Assembly (NCBI GenBank): GCA_014378085.1
Contig: JACMOJ010000442.1
Span: 1-10,717, forward strand
Direction: 5' to 3'
DNA: 10,717 bases
Source of the DNA: Burkholderiales bacterium
GTDB lineage: Bacteria; Pseudomonadota; Gammaproteobacteria; Burkholderiales; Usitatibacteraceae
A program made the position numbers and the translations under genes. The notes below the pieces were generated by a model that was not told the origin of the DNA, ran no database searches, and saw only the letters and a list, made by a program, of their open reading frames with translations. Of the stretch, positions 1-6,921 are shown piece after piece. The first letter of the stretch is position 1; every line of letters begins with the position of its first letter.

Positions 1-10
1 AAGCCTGCCG

Positions 11-30
11 TACCCCCGCAGGCGGGAACC
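11..30 (-). repeat. Short palindromic GC-rich repeat, left copy (degenerate)
   Basis: Read on the minus strand this stretch gives GGTTCCCGCCTGCGGGGG, which closely matches the copy at 62-88 in the opposite orientation. The palindrome is imperfect on its outer arm. It is probably one half of an inverted pair of REP-like elements. The family assignment rests on resemblance to the dispersed ATTCCCGC-N4-GCGGGAAT repeats common in proteobacterial genomes and has not been searched. Confidence 0.5.
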
Positions 31-61
31 TAATTTGGTCATAAACCGGTTATTCACAAAC

Positions 62-88
62 TTGGATTCCCGCCTGCGCGGGAATGAC
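62..88 (+). repeat. Short palindromic GC-rich repeat, right copy (intact REP-like element)
   Basis: Positions 66-73 (ATTCCCGC) and 78-85 (GCGGGAAT) are perfect 8-base inverted arms around the loop CTGC. The element ends six bases before the xth start codon, so its right arm supplies the only purine-rich, Shine-Dalgarno-like bases (GGGA, 80-83) upstream of that gene. There is no T-run after the stem, so it does not look like an intrinsic terminator. With the copy at 11-30 it forms an inverted pair that could fold into a longer hairpin. Confidence 0.6.
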
Positions 89-93
89 AAAAA

Positions 94-858
94 ATGAAAC
101 TCGCCACTTGGAATGTCAATTCACTCAACGTGCGCCTGCCCCACGTCATCGAATGGCTAAAGGCCAATCCGGTCGATGCACTTTGCCTGCAAGAATTAAA
201 ACTTGAAGACGCCAAGTTTCCTGTCGCCGCGTTTGACGAAATTGGTTACAACGCCGTCTTCAACGGCCAAAAAACCTACAACGGTGTGGCCATCATTTCA
301 AAGTCGCGGCCAGAAGATGTGTCGCGCGACATGTCAGGCTTTGATGACCCACAAAAGCGCGTCATCGCCGCCACCATTGACGGTGTGCGCGTGGTGAACG
401 TCTACGTTGTGAACGGCCAATCAATCGATTCTGATAAGTACCAGTACAAGTTGGCGTGGCTGACCGCGCTGCGCGGATACATGGCGAATGCCATTTCAGA
501 GTTTGGTGACGTTGCGCTACTCGGCGACTACAACATCGCACCAGAAGATCGCGACGTGCACGACCCCAAAGCATGGGAAGGCCAGGTGTTGGTGTCAGCG
601 CCAGAACGCGAACACTTCGAAGCCTTGATTGGTTTAGGTCTGGTCGACAGCTTCCGGCTGTTTGAGCAAGCCGATAAAAGCTTCACGTGGTGGGATTACC
701 GCATGAATGGTTTTAAGCGCAATTTGGGATTACGCATTGATCACATCTTGCTGACCAAGGGATTGGCTGACCGTGCCACGGCATCGCTAATTGATGTCGA
801 GCCGCGCAAATTGGAACGCCCATCCGATCACACGCCCGTGATTACGGAGATACGGTAA
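94..858 (+). CDS. xth: Exodeoxyribonuclease III (AP endonuclease family)
   Basis: A 254-residue Mg-dependent repair nuclease of the ExoIII/APE1 family, which cuts DNA at abasic sites and degrades 3' ends of duplex DNA in base-excision repair. The length is normal for the bacterial enzyme. The family signatures are in order: NVNSL at 8-11, LQELK at 32-36 with metal ligand Glu34, the VYVVNG strand near 103-108 carrying the active-site Tyr104, GDYN at 144-147 (Asp145 and Asn147), WWDYR at 199-203, RIDHIL at 214-219 (Asp216), and the terminal SDH at 244-246 with the catalytic His246. GDYN replaces the commoner GDFN, which is conservative. The ATG at 94 is chosen because the protein begins directly with the conserved first beta strand. 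The Shine-Dalgarno match is weak and lies in the upstream repeat. The next gene starts 2 bases after the stop, suggesting co-transcription. Confidence 0.95.
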   Translation: MKLATWNVNSLNVRLPHVIEWLKANPVDALCLQELKLEDAKFPVAAFDEIGYNAVFNGQKTYNGVAIISKSRPEDVSRDMSGFDDPQKRVIAATIDGVRVVNVYVVNGQSIDSDKYQYKLAWLTALRGYMANAISEFGDVALLGDYNIAPEDRDVHDPKAWEGQVLVSAPEREHFEALIGLGLVDSFRLFEQADKSFTWWDYRMNGFKRNLGLRIDHILLTKGLADRATASLIDVEPRKLERPSDHTPVITEIR

Positions 859-860
859 GA

Positions 861-2264
861 ATGCTTTGGCAGCGCGCATTCAAAAACAAATGGATCATCG
901 CGACAATCATCGTCGTTTGTGTCATTCCGGTTGCGATTTTCATAGCGGCTAAACTGAACCCATCTACGATCAAGATTTCGCCAAGCCCATTACCAAGCCA
1001 GGCCCTTCTCGATGATGCTGCGCTTGTGCGACTTGGACCACCTCCTGATGTTAAACAAGACTGGCGGTGGGACATCGCGGCGAGACAGATGCCAATCCGT
1101 TCCCTGTTCAGCGATGATTTCTCTGATTTGCAATTCCTGAAGCCGTTGCTGAAAGACAAGCGACTTGTAATGCTTGGCGAGAATAGTCACGGCGTGGCTG
1201 AATACAACTGGATGAAGGGAAGGCTGATTCGCTTTTTGCACCGCGAGATGGGGTTTGATGTGCTTGCGTTTGAAGGCTCGATGACGGGTTCGTATTTCGT
1301 CGATAAAGAGCTTGGCAGCAAGACTGCGGTGGACAGTCTGCGAAACGCCGTGTTTGGCACTTGGTGGACTGAAGAAGTAAAGGATACATTTGAATATCTC
1401 CGCGCTGCGCGCCAGCAGGAAAATCCACTAACCCTAGCGGGTTTTGATATTCAGAACAGCAGCACTCACGCGAGCTCCAGCGCAGCGAATCTCTTTAAGA
1501 AAGTGCTGGCGTCAATAGAATCCCCGTTGCTCGCGCGAGTAGACGACGTGGAGAAAGCGCTGTCCGACGCGTATTTGTCACCATCACCTTCGGCGCAGGA
1601 GGTGAATGAGGTCGCCTCGTTCTATCAGCAGGTGCTGGATGCGTTGACCGCGCATCGTTCGCGCTTGGAGACTGTGTTCGTGAAAGAGCCAAGCCTCGTT
1701 TCGCTCACGTTGCAGGAGGTGCAATCGAGAATCAAGCTCGCTGAAAACCAGTCTGTAAAGACACGTGATCCAACGCGCTCAAATGATATACGCGACGCCG
1801 GAATGGCGGCGAACTTGAATTTCTTGCTGGACACGATGTACCCCAATCGAAAGGTGATCGTTTGGGCACATAACGCACATATCGGCGCCGGCTATCCTTG
1901 GCATGGTGCCTGGCAGGGCGTCAAAGGCATGGGTGCGTGGATTGCCGAGACGCGGAGGGCCGAGACCTACAGCATTGGCCTGTTTATGGGCAAAGGCGGG
2001 CAAGTCACCAATGCTTGGACCAAGCAAGTCATCACTTTCAACGCGTTGACTGAACCCAATACGCTTGAAGCGATTATGGCGAGCACCAAACGCAAGATGA
2101 GCTTTGTGGATTTTTCACAGGCGCGTCCCATGACAGGCAACGAATGGATGTTCACGCCCATTGATGCCAAAGACTGGGGCACAGTGCCAATCAAGTTCGT
2201 CCCAAGAGATGTGTTCGACGCGGTTTTGTATATCGATGATGTGACGCCACCGAAGTACCTGTAG
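861..2264 (+). CDS. Membrane-anchored erythromycin-esterase-family protein
   Basis: A 467-residue protein of the erythromycin esterase superfamily (EreA/EreB-like). Residues 11-30 form one hydrophobic segment after a basic N-terminus, indicating a signal anchor or uncleaved signal with the domain outside the cytoplasm. The domain starts near residue 95. LGENSHG at 105-111 contains the family's Glu107 and His110, GFDVLAFEG at 131-139 contains Glu138, the segment around Arg311-Asp312 matches the conserved RD before a helix, and VWAHNAHIG at 334-342 is the C-terminal signature. These are the residues the family uses for hydrolysis. Substrate cannot be inferred: most chromosomal members have no known role, so macrolide resistance should not be assumed. 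The start is 2 bases after xth, with GGAG at 846-849 inside the end of xth, so translation is probably coupled. The gene converges on a minus-strand gene 24 bases away. Confidence 0.85.
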   Translation: MLWQRAFKNKWIIATIIVVCVIPVAIFIAAKLNPSTIKISPSPLPSQALLDDAALVRLGPPPDVKQDWRWDIAARQMPIRSLFSDDFSDLQFLKPLLKDKRLVMLGENSHGVAEYNWMKGRLIRFLHREMGFDVLAFEGSMTGSYFVDKELGSKTAVDSLRNAVFGTWWTEEVKDTFEYLRAARQQENPLTLAGFDIQNSSTHASSSAANLFKKVLASIESPLLARVDDVEKALSDAYLSPSPSAQEVNEVASFYQQVLDALTAHRSRLETVFVKEPSLVSLTLQEVQSRIKLAENQSVKTRDPTRSNDIRDAGMAANLNFLLDTMYPNRKVIVWAHNAHIGAGYPWHGAWQGVKGMGAWIAETRRAETYSIGLFMGKGGQVTNAWTKQVITFNALTEPNTLEAIMASTKRKMSFVDFSQARPMTGNEWMFTPIDAKDWGTVPIKFVPRDVFDAVLYIDDVTPPKYL

Positions 2265-2288
2265 GCATCGGGCGAAGTCGGGGCGTGT

Positions 2289-2612
2289 TCAATCGATTAG
2301 TTGGGATGCGCAGAAGATGCCAAGTGCGATCAGCAAGATGAAAAACACAAGTAGTGGCACTCGCACAGCCGGGCTCATTCTTTTCCAAAAAGCGAACCCG
2401 GTAAACCAGTTACCGAAGAGCTCAAGCGCAACATAAAGTCCGAACAGTACGGGAACAGCTACCACCGCTTCCCAATACTGTTGTGCGAACGACTTCGCTG
2501 CATTCCAACCGATCAACACAAGCAACAAAGCTGCGACCAACCCAACGCCAACCAGCGCTGTAACTAGGCCAACCGCGCTAAAAATCGCTCGCTTGGTCTT
2601 GATGCTCAGCAC
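2289..2612 (-). CDS. Small three-helix membrane protein of unknown function
   Basis: A 107-residue hydrophobic protein that I do not recognise. Three hydrophobic stretches are visible, at about 11-35, 48-66 and 84-103, separated by a short polar region (KSFAQQYWE) and a basic loop (FWKRMSPAVR). It has no cysteine motif or obvious enzymatic signature. The first codon is GTG (2612-2610). An AGG that overlaps the argC stop codon sits 8 bases upstream, so the gene begins 9 bases after argC and is probably translated from the same message. A minor argument for reality is the coherent alternation of apolar helices and charged ends over the full length. It could be a small inner-membrane protein specific to this lineage. 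Confidence 0.6.
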   Translation of the reverse strand: MLSIKTKRAIFSAVGLVTALVGVGLVAALLLVLIGWNAAKSFAQQYWEAVVAVPVLFGLYVALELFGNWFTGFAFWKRMSPAVRVPLLVFFILLIALGIFCASQLID

Positions 2613-2621
2613 GTTGCGCGC

Positions 2622-3542
2622 CTAAACCAACGCCAGCATCAACTCGATGTTTTGCATCGCCGCGCGCCCTGCACCTTTGCCCAGATTGTCGAGCCTCGCT
2701 ACCAAAATCGCTTGCTCTGAAGTCGGATTGTCAAATACGAATAGCTCTAGTTGATTGGTGTTGTTGAGGGCTTCGGGATTGAGTTCAGCCGGCGGCTCCG
2801 ACGCATAAGGTTTGACGTCCACAAACTTCGAGCCTGCGAAGTGGTTCGCGAGCGCATCACGTAGCGCGGGGCCGGGTGTCTTCTCTGTCAGCGACCACAA
2901 ATTGAGCGGCACCTGCAACAACATACCTTGCTTGAAGCCACCAACCGACGGCGTGAACAGCGGCGCGCGTTTCAGTTTTGCATAGTGCGTCATCTCGGGT
3001 AGATGTTTATGGTTCAACTTCAGCCCGTAATCAATGAATTTTGTTTGATTGTCAGGCGCTTCGAACTGCTCGATCATCTGTCTTCCGCCACCCGAGTAGC
3101 CGGAGACCCCCCAAGTCGTCAACGGAAAATCCGCCGGCACCATTTCAGCTTCGACCAGCGGACGCACCAATGCGATGAAACACGTTGACCAGCAGCCGGG
3201 GTTGGCAACACGTCGCGATTGCCGGATACGTTTTGCCTGGCCTTTATCCATTTCCGGAAAGCCAAACGTCCAATCGGGCAACACGCGATGTGCCGTGGAG
3301 GCGTCGAGTACTTTGGTGTTTTGATTCTCGATCATTGCCACCGATTCTCGGGCGGCGTCATCTGGCAGACACAACACGGCGATATCCACCGCGTTCAGGA
3401 GGCGTTTGCGTTCGCTTGCGTCTTTGCGTTTTTCCGGCGCGATGCTGACAACTTCGACATCACCACGCGCGAGTAACAACTCACGAATCAAGAGACCCGT
3501 GGTGCCGTGTTCACCGTCGATGAATACGCGTGGTGTTGTCAT
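2622..3542 (-). CDS. argC: N-acetyl-gamma-glutamyl-phosphate reductase, short (type 2) form
   Basis: This enzyme catalyses the NADPH-dependent reduction of N-acetylglutamyl-5-phosphate to the semialdehyde, the third step of arginine synthesis in the cytoplasm. At 306 residues it is the short type, rather than the form of about 340 residues. The Rossmann start is [10 protein letters not shown] at 7-16. The catalytic cysteine is Cys117 in NPGCWST (114-120). SGYSGGGR at 147-154 and LNHKHLPEM at 176-184 are the substrate and catalytic histidine segments, and [10 protein letters not shown] at 286-295 is the conserved C-terminal NAD(P) contact. The ATG at 3542 is chosen because the coenzyme-binding strand begins immediately after it. 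No clear Shine-Dalgarno sequence precedes it, but the peroxiredoxin stop is only 12 bases upstream, which fits translational coupling. No other arginine gene lies in the window. Confidence 0.93.
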   Translation of the reverse strand: MTTPRVFIDGEHGTTGLLIRELLLARGDVEVVSIAPEKRKDASERKRLLNAVDIAVLCLPDDAARESVAMIENQNTKVLDASTAHRVLPDWTFGFPEMDKGQAKRIRQSRRVANPGCWSTCFIALVRPLVEAEMVPADFPLTTWGVSGYSGGGRQMIEQFEAPDNQTKFIDYGLKLNHKHLPEMTHYAKLKRAPLFTPSVGGFKQGMLLQVPLNLWSLTEKTPGPALRDALANHFAGSKFVDVKPYASEPPAELNPEALNNTNQLELFVFDNPTSEQAILVARLDNLGKGAGRAAMQNIELMLALV

Positions 3543-3554
3543 GATCGCGATTTT

Positions 3555-4055
3555 TTAGACAGCGGCTAATAGCGTCTCAGCGTTCGATACCTCGAATTTG
3601 CCGGGGCCTTCGACATTGACTAGCTTGACCACGCCGTCGTCAACGATGAGCGCGCAGCGCTGCATACGAACGCCAAAGTTGCGCGCGGTGAGGTCGAGGT
3701 CCAGTCCGAGTGCTTTTGCCCACGTCGCAGAGCCGTCGCCGAACATGCGAATCTTGCCGTCGCTGCCCTGATCTTTGGCCCAGGCACCCATGACAAACGC
3801 ATCATTGACCGAAACGCACCAAATCTCGTCAACACCCTTGGCCTTGAAGTCTGCATAGTGCTTTAGGTACCCGGGAACATGTTGTGCGGAACATGTCGGC
3901 GTGAACGCGCCGGGTAGACCAAAGACCACAATCTTCTTGCCCTTGACCAAGTCATCAACTTGGAACGTATTTGGCCCCAACGAACAGCCTTCGCTTTCCA
4001 CCGCAATGAATTCGCTCAGTGCACCGTTTGGAATTTTGTCGCCGACTTTGACCAT
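3555..4055 (-). CDS. Peroxiredoxin, Prx5-like (AhpC/TSA superfamily)
   Basis: A 166-residue thiol peroxidase that reduces hydrogen peroxide and alkyl hydroperoxides. The peroxidatic site is PGAFTPTCS at 48-56, with Thr52 and Cys55, and the partner arginine is Arg130 in GVRMQRC. The insertion around residues 20-40 and the GLPGAFTPTC motif place it in the Prx5 group. Three further cysteines (24, 80, 134) are present, so a resolving cysteine cannot be assigned. In this group reduction is often by glutathione/glutaredoxin. The frame remains open upstream to 4133, but the ATG at 4055 is preferred: AGGAGA lies 6 bases before it, the protein then starts with the family's usual VKVGDKIP, and the longer reading would overlap the reductase gene. 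It sits 40 bases after that reductase and 12 before argC. Confidence 0.92.
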   Translation of the reverse strand: MVKVGDKIPNGALSEFIAVESEGCSLGPNTFQVDDLVKGKKIVVFGLPGAFTPTCSAQHVPGYLKHYADFKAKGVDEIWCVSVNDAFVMGAWAKDQGSDGKIRMFGDGSATWAKALGLDLDLTARNFGVRMQRCALIVDDGVVKLVNVEGPGKFEVSNAETLLAAV

Positions 4056-4095
4056 GATGTTCTCCTGTTTGGGGTTGGTTGTGTGGTGGGGTGAA

Positions 4096-5112
4096 TTACG
4101 TGGAATAGGTGAACGAATCTGCGAAGAATTCATCTTCCGGCAGACCGTGCTGCATAAAAGAGGACTTGGCGGCGTCGATCATCGGTGGTGCACCACAGGC
4201 GTAGACCTGGTAGCCGGACAAGTTTTCGAAATCGTCGAGCACCGCTTGATGCACAAAGCCAGTCCGGCCGTGCCAATTATCCTCCGCTTTCGCGTCAGAC
4301 AAGACCGGGATAAAGGTGAAGTTAGGATAGACCTTTGCCCATTCGATCGGCAACGCCGGCATGTATAAATCGGCACGCGAACGACAGCCCCAGTACAACA
4401 CCATTTCACGGTCAATGTGTGTGAAGAACGCATGCTCAAGCAACGCCTTGATTGGGGCAAAACCGGTACCGCCCGCGACCAAGATGATTGGTTTGTCGGA
4501 ATCTTCGCGCAGGAAAAATGAACCAAGCGGTCCTTCGAAACGAAGAATGGCTCGGTCACGCATGTCATTGAAGACATAACTTGTGAATTGTCCGTCGGGT
4601 ACGTGACGGATGTGTAGTTCGACGAATTGATCGCGATGCGGCGCGTTCGCCATTGAAAAACTGCGCCGCTTGCCATCCTTCAAGAGTATGTCGATGTATT
4701 GCCCGGCGAGAAACTGCATGCGTTCTTGCGCCGGAAGCTTGAGGTACAAGATCGCGATGTCAACGGCAGGCTTCTCCACTTTTTCGACGCGGCACGGGAG
4801 TGTGCGAATTTGGATGTCACCCGTACCACCAATTTCTTTAATTTCGAGAGTGACATCGGAGCATGCCTTGCCAACGCAAAATAGCGCCTTACCGGCGGCT
4901 TTTTCTTCCGGGCGTAATGTGCGCTCTTGGTAGTCGCCGTAGTCAAAATCGCCCGACAACAGTTTGCCTTTGCATGAACCACAAGCGCCGTTGCGGCAAC
5001 CGTAAGGTAGCCCGACGCCCTGACGAAGCGCCGCGTCGAGTATGGTTTCGTCGGATGCAACCTTAAAGGTGTTGCCGGAGGGTTTTAGGGTGACGGTGAA
5101 TTCAGTTGCCAT
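4096..5112 (-). CDS. 2Fe-2S/FAD/NAD(P)H oxidoreductase, CDP-6-deoxy-glucoseen reductase-like
   Basis: A 338-residue three-domain electron-transfer flavoprotein. An N-terminal plant-type ferredoxin domain (1-95) has cluster ligands Cys39, Cys44, Cys47 (GCRNGACGSC) and Cys79. A ferredoxin-reductase FAD domain follows, with RRSFSMAN at 149-156, then a nucleotide-binding domain with GGTGFAPIKALLE at 214-226 and CGAPPMID at 306-313. It would pass electrons from NAD(P)H through FAD to the iron-sulfur centre and on to a partner. Close homologues are annotated as CDP-6-deoxy-delta-3,4-glucoseen reductase (AscD/DdhD) or as oxygenase reductases, but there is no deoxysugar gene or oxygenase nearby, so the partner is unknown. 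The ATG at 5112 is chosen because the ferredoxin fold starts there. An in-frame GTG at 5166 would add 18 atypical residues. It is the first gene of the minus-strand cluster. Confidence 0.85.
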   Translation of the reverse strand: MATEFTVTLKPSGNTFKVASDETILDAALRQGVGLPYGCRNGACGSCKGKLLSGDFDYGDYQERTLRPEEKAAGKALFCVGKACSDVTLEIKEIGGTGDIQIRTLPCRVEKVEKPAVDIAILYLKLPAQERMQFLAGQYIDILLKDGKRRSFSMANAPHRDQFVELHIRHVPDGQFTSYVFNDMRDRAILRFEGPLGSFFLREDSDKPIILVAGGTGFAPIKALLEHAFFTHIDREMVLYWGCRSRADLYMPALPIEWAKVYPNFTFIPVLSDAKAEDNWHGRTGFVHQAVLDDFENLSGYQVYACGAPPMIDAAKSSFMQHGLPEDEFFADSFTYST

Positions 5113-5180
5113 GGTTCGAAAGTAGGTGCGGCAGTTGGCTGCGTGCGGCCGAAAAAAGACCTCCACTATACTTTGCCGCT
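5113..5180. promoter_or_regulatory. Divergent intergenic region with overlapping -10-like boxes
   Basis: The 68 bases between the reductase start (minus) and the SDR start (plus) must hold both promoters unless transcription enters from further away. ACTATACT at 5165-5172 contains TATAGT read on the minus strand (5170-5165) and TATACT on the plus strand (5167-5172), each one base from TATAAT. I see no good -35 hexamer at the usual spacing for either. If the plus-strand box is used, initiation near 5179 would leave almost no leader before the ATG at 5181. The promoter assignment is inferred from hexamer similarity and gene geometry only. Confidence 0.35.
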
Positions 5181-6170
5181 ATGACGAAAGGAAATCGATT
5201 GGTGGGTTCTGCGCCGACGGTGTTGATTGTGGGGTTTGGCGACATTGGCGAGCGGGTGGCGAATCTGTTGGTGCCGTCGCAACGCGTCGTGGCGCTCATT
5301 CGCAATCCCGATCGGCTGACCGCTGTTGAAACGACCGGCGCGCACTGCCTGCAGGGCGATCTTGATGACTTGGAATCGTTGGGTGCCATCGTTGGTCTTG
5401 CGTCTACGGTGTTTCACTTCTCGCCTCCGCCAAACATCGGCGAGGACGACCCGCGCACCAAAAATTTGTTGTTGGCACTCTCCCAAGGCAGGTTGCCGCA
5501 GCGGCTGGTCTACATTAGCACCACGGGTGTTTACGGCGACTGCGATGGCGGTTGGATTGATGAAACTGCACCGCTCAAGCCGCAATCTGCGCGAGCGCAA
5601 CGTCGCGTTGCGGCAGAACAGCGTCTGATGGCTTGGGCGCGCGACAACGGGGTGAAATTGGCAATCTTGCGCGCCCCGGGCATCTATGCCGCAAACCGAC
5701 TTCCGCTGGACCGGATTCGCGCTGGAACGTCCGCCATCATTCAGACCGAGGACTCGTGGAGTAACCACATTCATGCCGAGGACCTCGCGCACGCGGCAGT
5801 GCGAGCTTTCGAGTTTTTTGGCGAAGGCGGCGAAAGTGGCGACAGTGGCGAAGGTGGCGAAGGTGGCGAAGGTGCGGAAGGTGCGGAAGGTGGCGAAGAT
5901 GCCGAAGGGAGTCATGAGCTCGTGCTCAACGTCGTCGATGACACGCAACTAAAAATGGGTGATTACTTCGACGTAGTTGCAGACCACTTCAAGCTGGCCA
6001 AACCGCCCCGAATCACGCGGGTGGAGGCTGAGTCGCAGGTGTCTGCAGCGATGTTGTCGTTCATGCGCGAATCGCGGCGCATTCGAAATGACAAGTTAAA
6101 GACAACGCTGCGCTTTACGTTTAACTATCCGACGGTACAGATTTTCTTGGCTCAACTCGGAAAAGTCTGA
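5181..6170 (+). CDS. SDR-family NAD(P)-dependent epimerase/dehydratase-like protein (YeeZ-like) with a Gly/Glu repeat loop
   Basis: A 329-residue extended short-chain dehydrogenase-like protein. The dinucleotide-binding turn is GFGDIG at 18-23, LQGDLDD at 57-63 is the acidic segment near the adenine, YISTTGVYGD at 111-120 is the central strand with catalytic-type Ser/Thr, and WSNHIHAEDLAHA at 193-205 is the typical substrate-side motif. The usual Tyr-x-x-x-Lys is not evident: the equivalent stretch reads SARAQRRVAAEQ, as in the YeeZ-like subgroup, so classical dehydrogenase activity is doubtful and the substrate is unknown. Residues 214-243 are a low-complexity Gly/Glu/Ala insertion encoded by 9-base repeats, placed between the AVRAFEFF helix and the strand HELVLNVVDD where homologues have a short loop. 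The ATG at 5181 is preferred over the frame opening at 5106, because the added residues would be arginine-rich and precede the Rossmann strand. It converges on fxsA with 8 bases between stops. Confidence 0.82.
   Translation: MTKGNRLVGSAPTVLIVGFGDIGERVANLLVPSQRVVALIRNPDRLTAVETTGAHCLQGDLDDLESLGAIVGLASTVFHFSPPPNIGEDDPRTKNLLLALSQGRLPQRLVYISTTGVYGDCDGGWIDETAPLKPQSARAQRRVAAEQRLMAWARDNGVKLAILRAPGIYAANRLPLDRIRAGTSAIIQTEDSWSNHIHAEDLAHAAVRAFEFFGEGGESGDSGEGGEGGEGAEGAEGGEDAEGSHELVLNVVDDTQLKMGDYFDVVADHFKLAKPPRITRVEAESQVSAAMLSFMRESRRIRNDKLKTTLRFTFNYPTVQIFLAQLGKV
5820..5909 (+). repeat. Ten tandem 9-base repeats, consensus GGCGAAGGT
   Basis: Ten consecutive 9-base units start at 5820. Units 4, 5 and 6 are identical (GGCGAAGGT), units 7 and 8 are both GCGGAAGGT, and the others differ by one to three bases. 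Units are read as Gly-Glu-Gly or close variants (residues 214-243 of the SDR protein). Because the period is a multiple of three, gain or loss of units keeps the frame. The array also keeps the other plus-strand frame and the minus strand open, creating artificial overlapping reading frames. Confidence 0.9.
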
Positions 6171-6178
6171 ACGTACTG

Positions 6179-6619
6179 CTAGTCGCGGCGAAATTCGCCT
6201 TCGATGACGCTTCGCTCGCCGTCAGCGGCGGTAGAAGGTCGGCTGGGTGCCGCTCTGCCTTGGGGACGCGACGATCCACTGCGGGCAAAAGCGGGCTCTC
6301 GAATTGGAATCAATAAGATAGCAAGCGCCATGACATCTGAAATGAAGCCGGGGAAAATCAATAGCAACCCGGCGATTACCGTGCGAAAGCTGTCGACTAG
6401 CGCGGAAATTGAAAACTGTCCTTGGGAAAGCGCTTGTGCAAGCCTAGAGACGAGCGAGAACCTCGCTTGTTTGATAAGAACAACGCCGGCGATTGCCGCA
6501 AACACCAGCCAAGCAAGCACCCAAGCACCGCTGCCGTGATCACCGGAAGCCAGCTTGAAGAGTAGGGCACCCTCCATTAGCGGGAAGCCCATCAAAATTG
6601 CCAAGATTACCAAACGCAT
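6179..6619 (-). CDS. fxsA: FxsA family inner-membrane protein
   Basis: A 146-residue protein of the FxsA family. The Escherichia coli member is a cytoplasmic-membrane protein known for relieving F-plasmid exclusion of phage T7 when overproduced; its normal role is unclear. Hydrophobic segments lie at about 2-22, 30-48 and 78-104. The family signature LLLIFPGFISDVMALAILLIP is present in the third region, followed by a polar, basic and proline-rich cytoplasmic tail ending ERSVIEGEFRRD. The ATG at 6619 is chosen because AAGG lies 5 bases upstream and the protein opens directly with the first membrane helix. The frame is open to 6718, but the added residues are Cys/His-rich and unlike the family. 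Its stop is 8 bases from that of the convergent SDR gene. It points away from the redox genes that follow. Confidence 0.88.
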   Translation of the reverse strand: MRLVILAILMGFPLMEGALLFKLASGDHGSGAWVLAWLVFAAIAGVVLIKQARFSLVSRLAQALSQGQFSISALVDSFRTVIAGLLLIFPGFISDVMALAILLIPIREPAFARSGSSRPQGRAAPSRPSTAADGERSVIEGEFRRD

Positions 6620-6921
6620 AGAAACCTTATTGTGAGCACACAGTCGCAACCTGACAACGAGTAAATGCGTGCGATCGTGAAAATTACAACAGCTGTGGGA
6701 ACATACCAACGCTGTCACGAACTAACCAGTAGACACGCGGCGCTCGAGCTTCGTTCTTCCGTCTTCTAATATCGGCTGAATCAGCGGCGAATTTAGTGCG
6801 GATTGGCGTGTTACAGAAGTTGAAAGAAGATTACTAGCGGTAATGGATTGTCATGCCCAAGATTTCCGGCGGCCTTGCCTTTATCTCGCATTTTCCCTAC
6901 GCCAACACTTTCGGGACCACA
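6620..6921. other. Intergenic region between divergent fxsA and the DsbD-alpha gene
   Basis: About 300 bases without a convincing gene. It should contain promoters for both flanking genes. On the minus strand TTGGTA and TAATTT, separated by 17 bases and about 40 bases before the fxsA Shine-Dalgarno, are a weak sigma-70-like pair. On the plus strand TCTAAT at 6765-6770 is -10-like without a good -35. A perfect 5-base-arm palindrome, GCTGA-A-TCAGC, lies at 6775-6785 and could be a small operator or chance. Bases 6853-6921 could be coding if the next gene uses its earlier ATG. Confidence 0.35.

Noticed and set aside
861..2264. Acquired macrolide-resistance gene
   Set aside because: The family match is clear, but the gene is chromosomal in style, membrane-anchored and has no mobile-element neighbours. 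Family membership alone does not show macrolide hydrolysis.
3185..3476. Two overlapping plus-strand frames inside argC
   Set aside because: Both are opposite an intact argC with all catalytic motifs. Composition is typical of antisense shadow frames.
5820..5909. Possible CRISPR array or iteron-type origin at the 9-base repeats
   Set aside because: Units are contiguous without spacers, in frame with a coding sequence, and there are no cas or replication genes nearby.
5166..5948. Long minus-strand reading frame opposite the SDR gene, containing a Phe-Ala-Thr repeat
   Set aside because: It lies wholly opposite a well-supported SDR coding region. Its repeat is simply the antisense of the 9-base array, and it has no recognisable domain.
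6620..6718. N-terminal extension of FxsA
   Set aside because: The 33 additional residues are Cys/His/Arg-rich, unlike the family, and a good ribosome binding site precedes the ATG at 6619.
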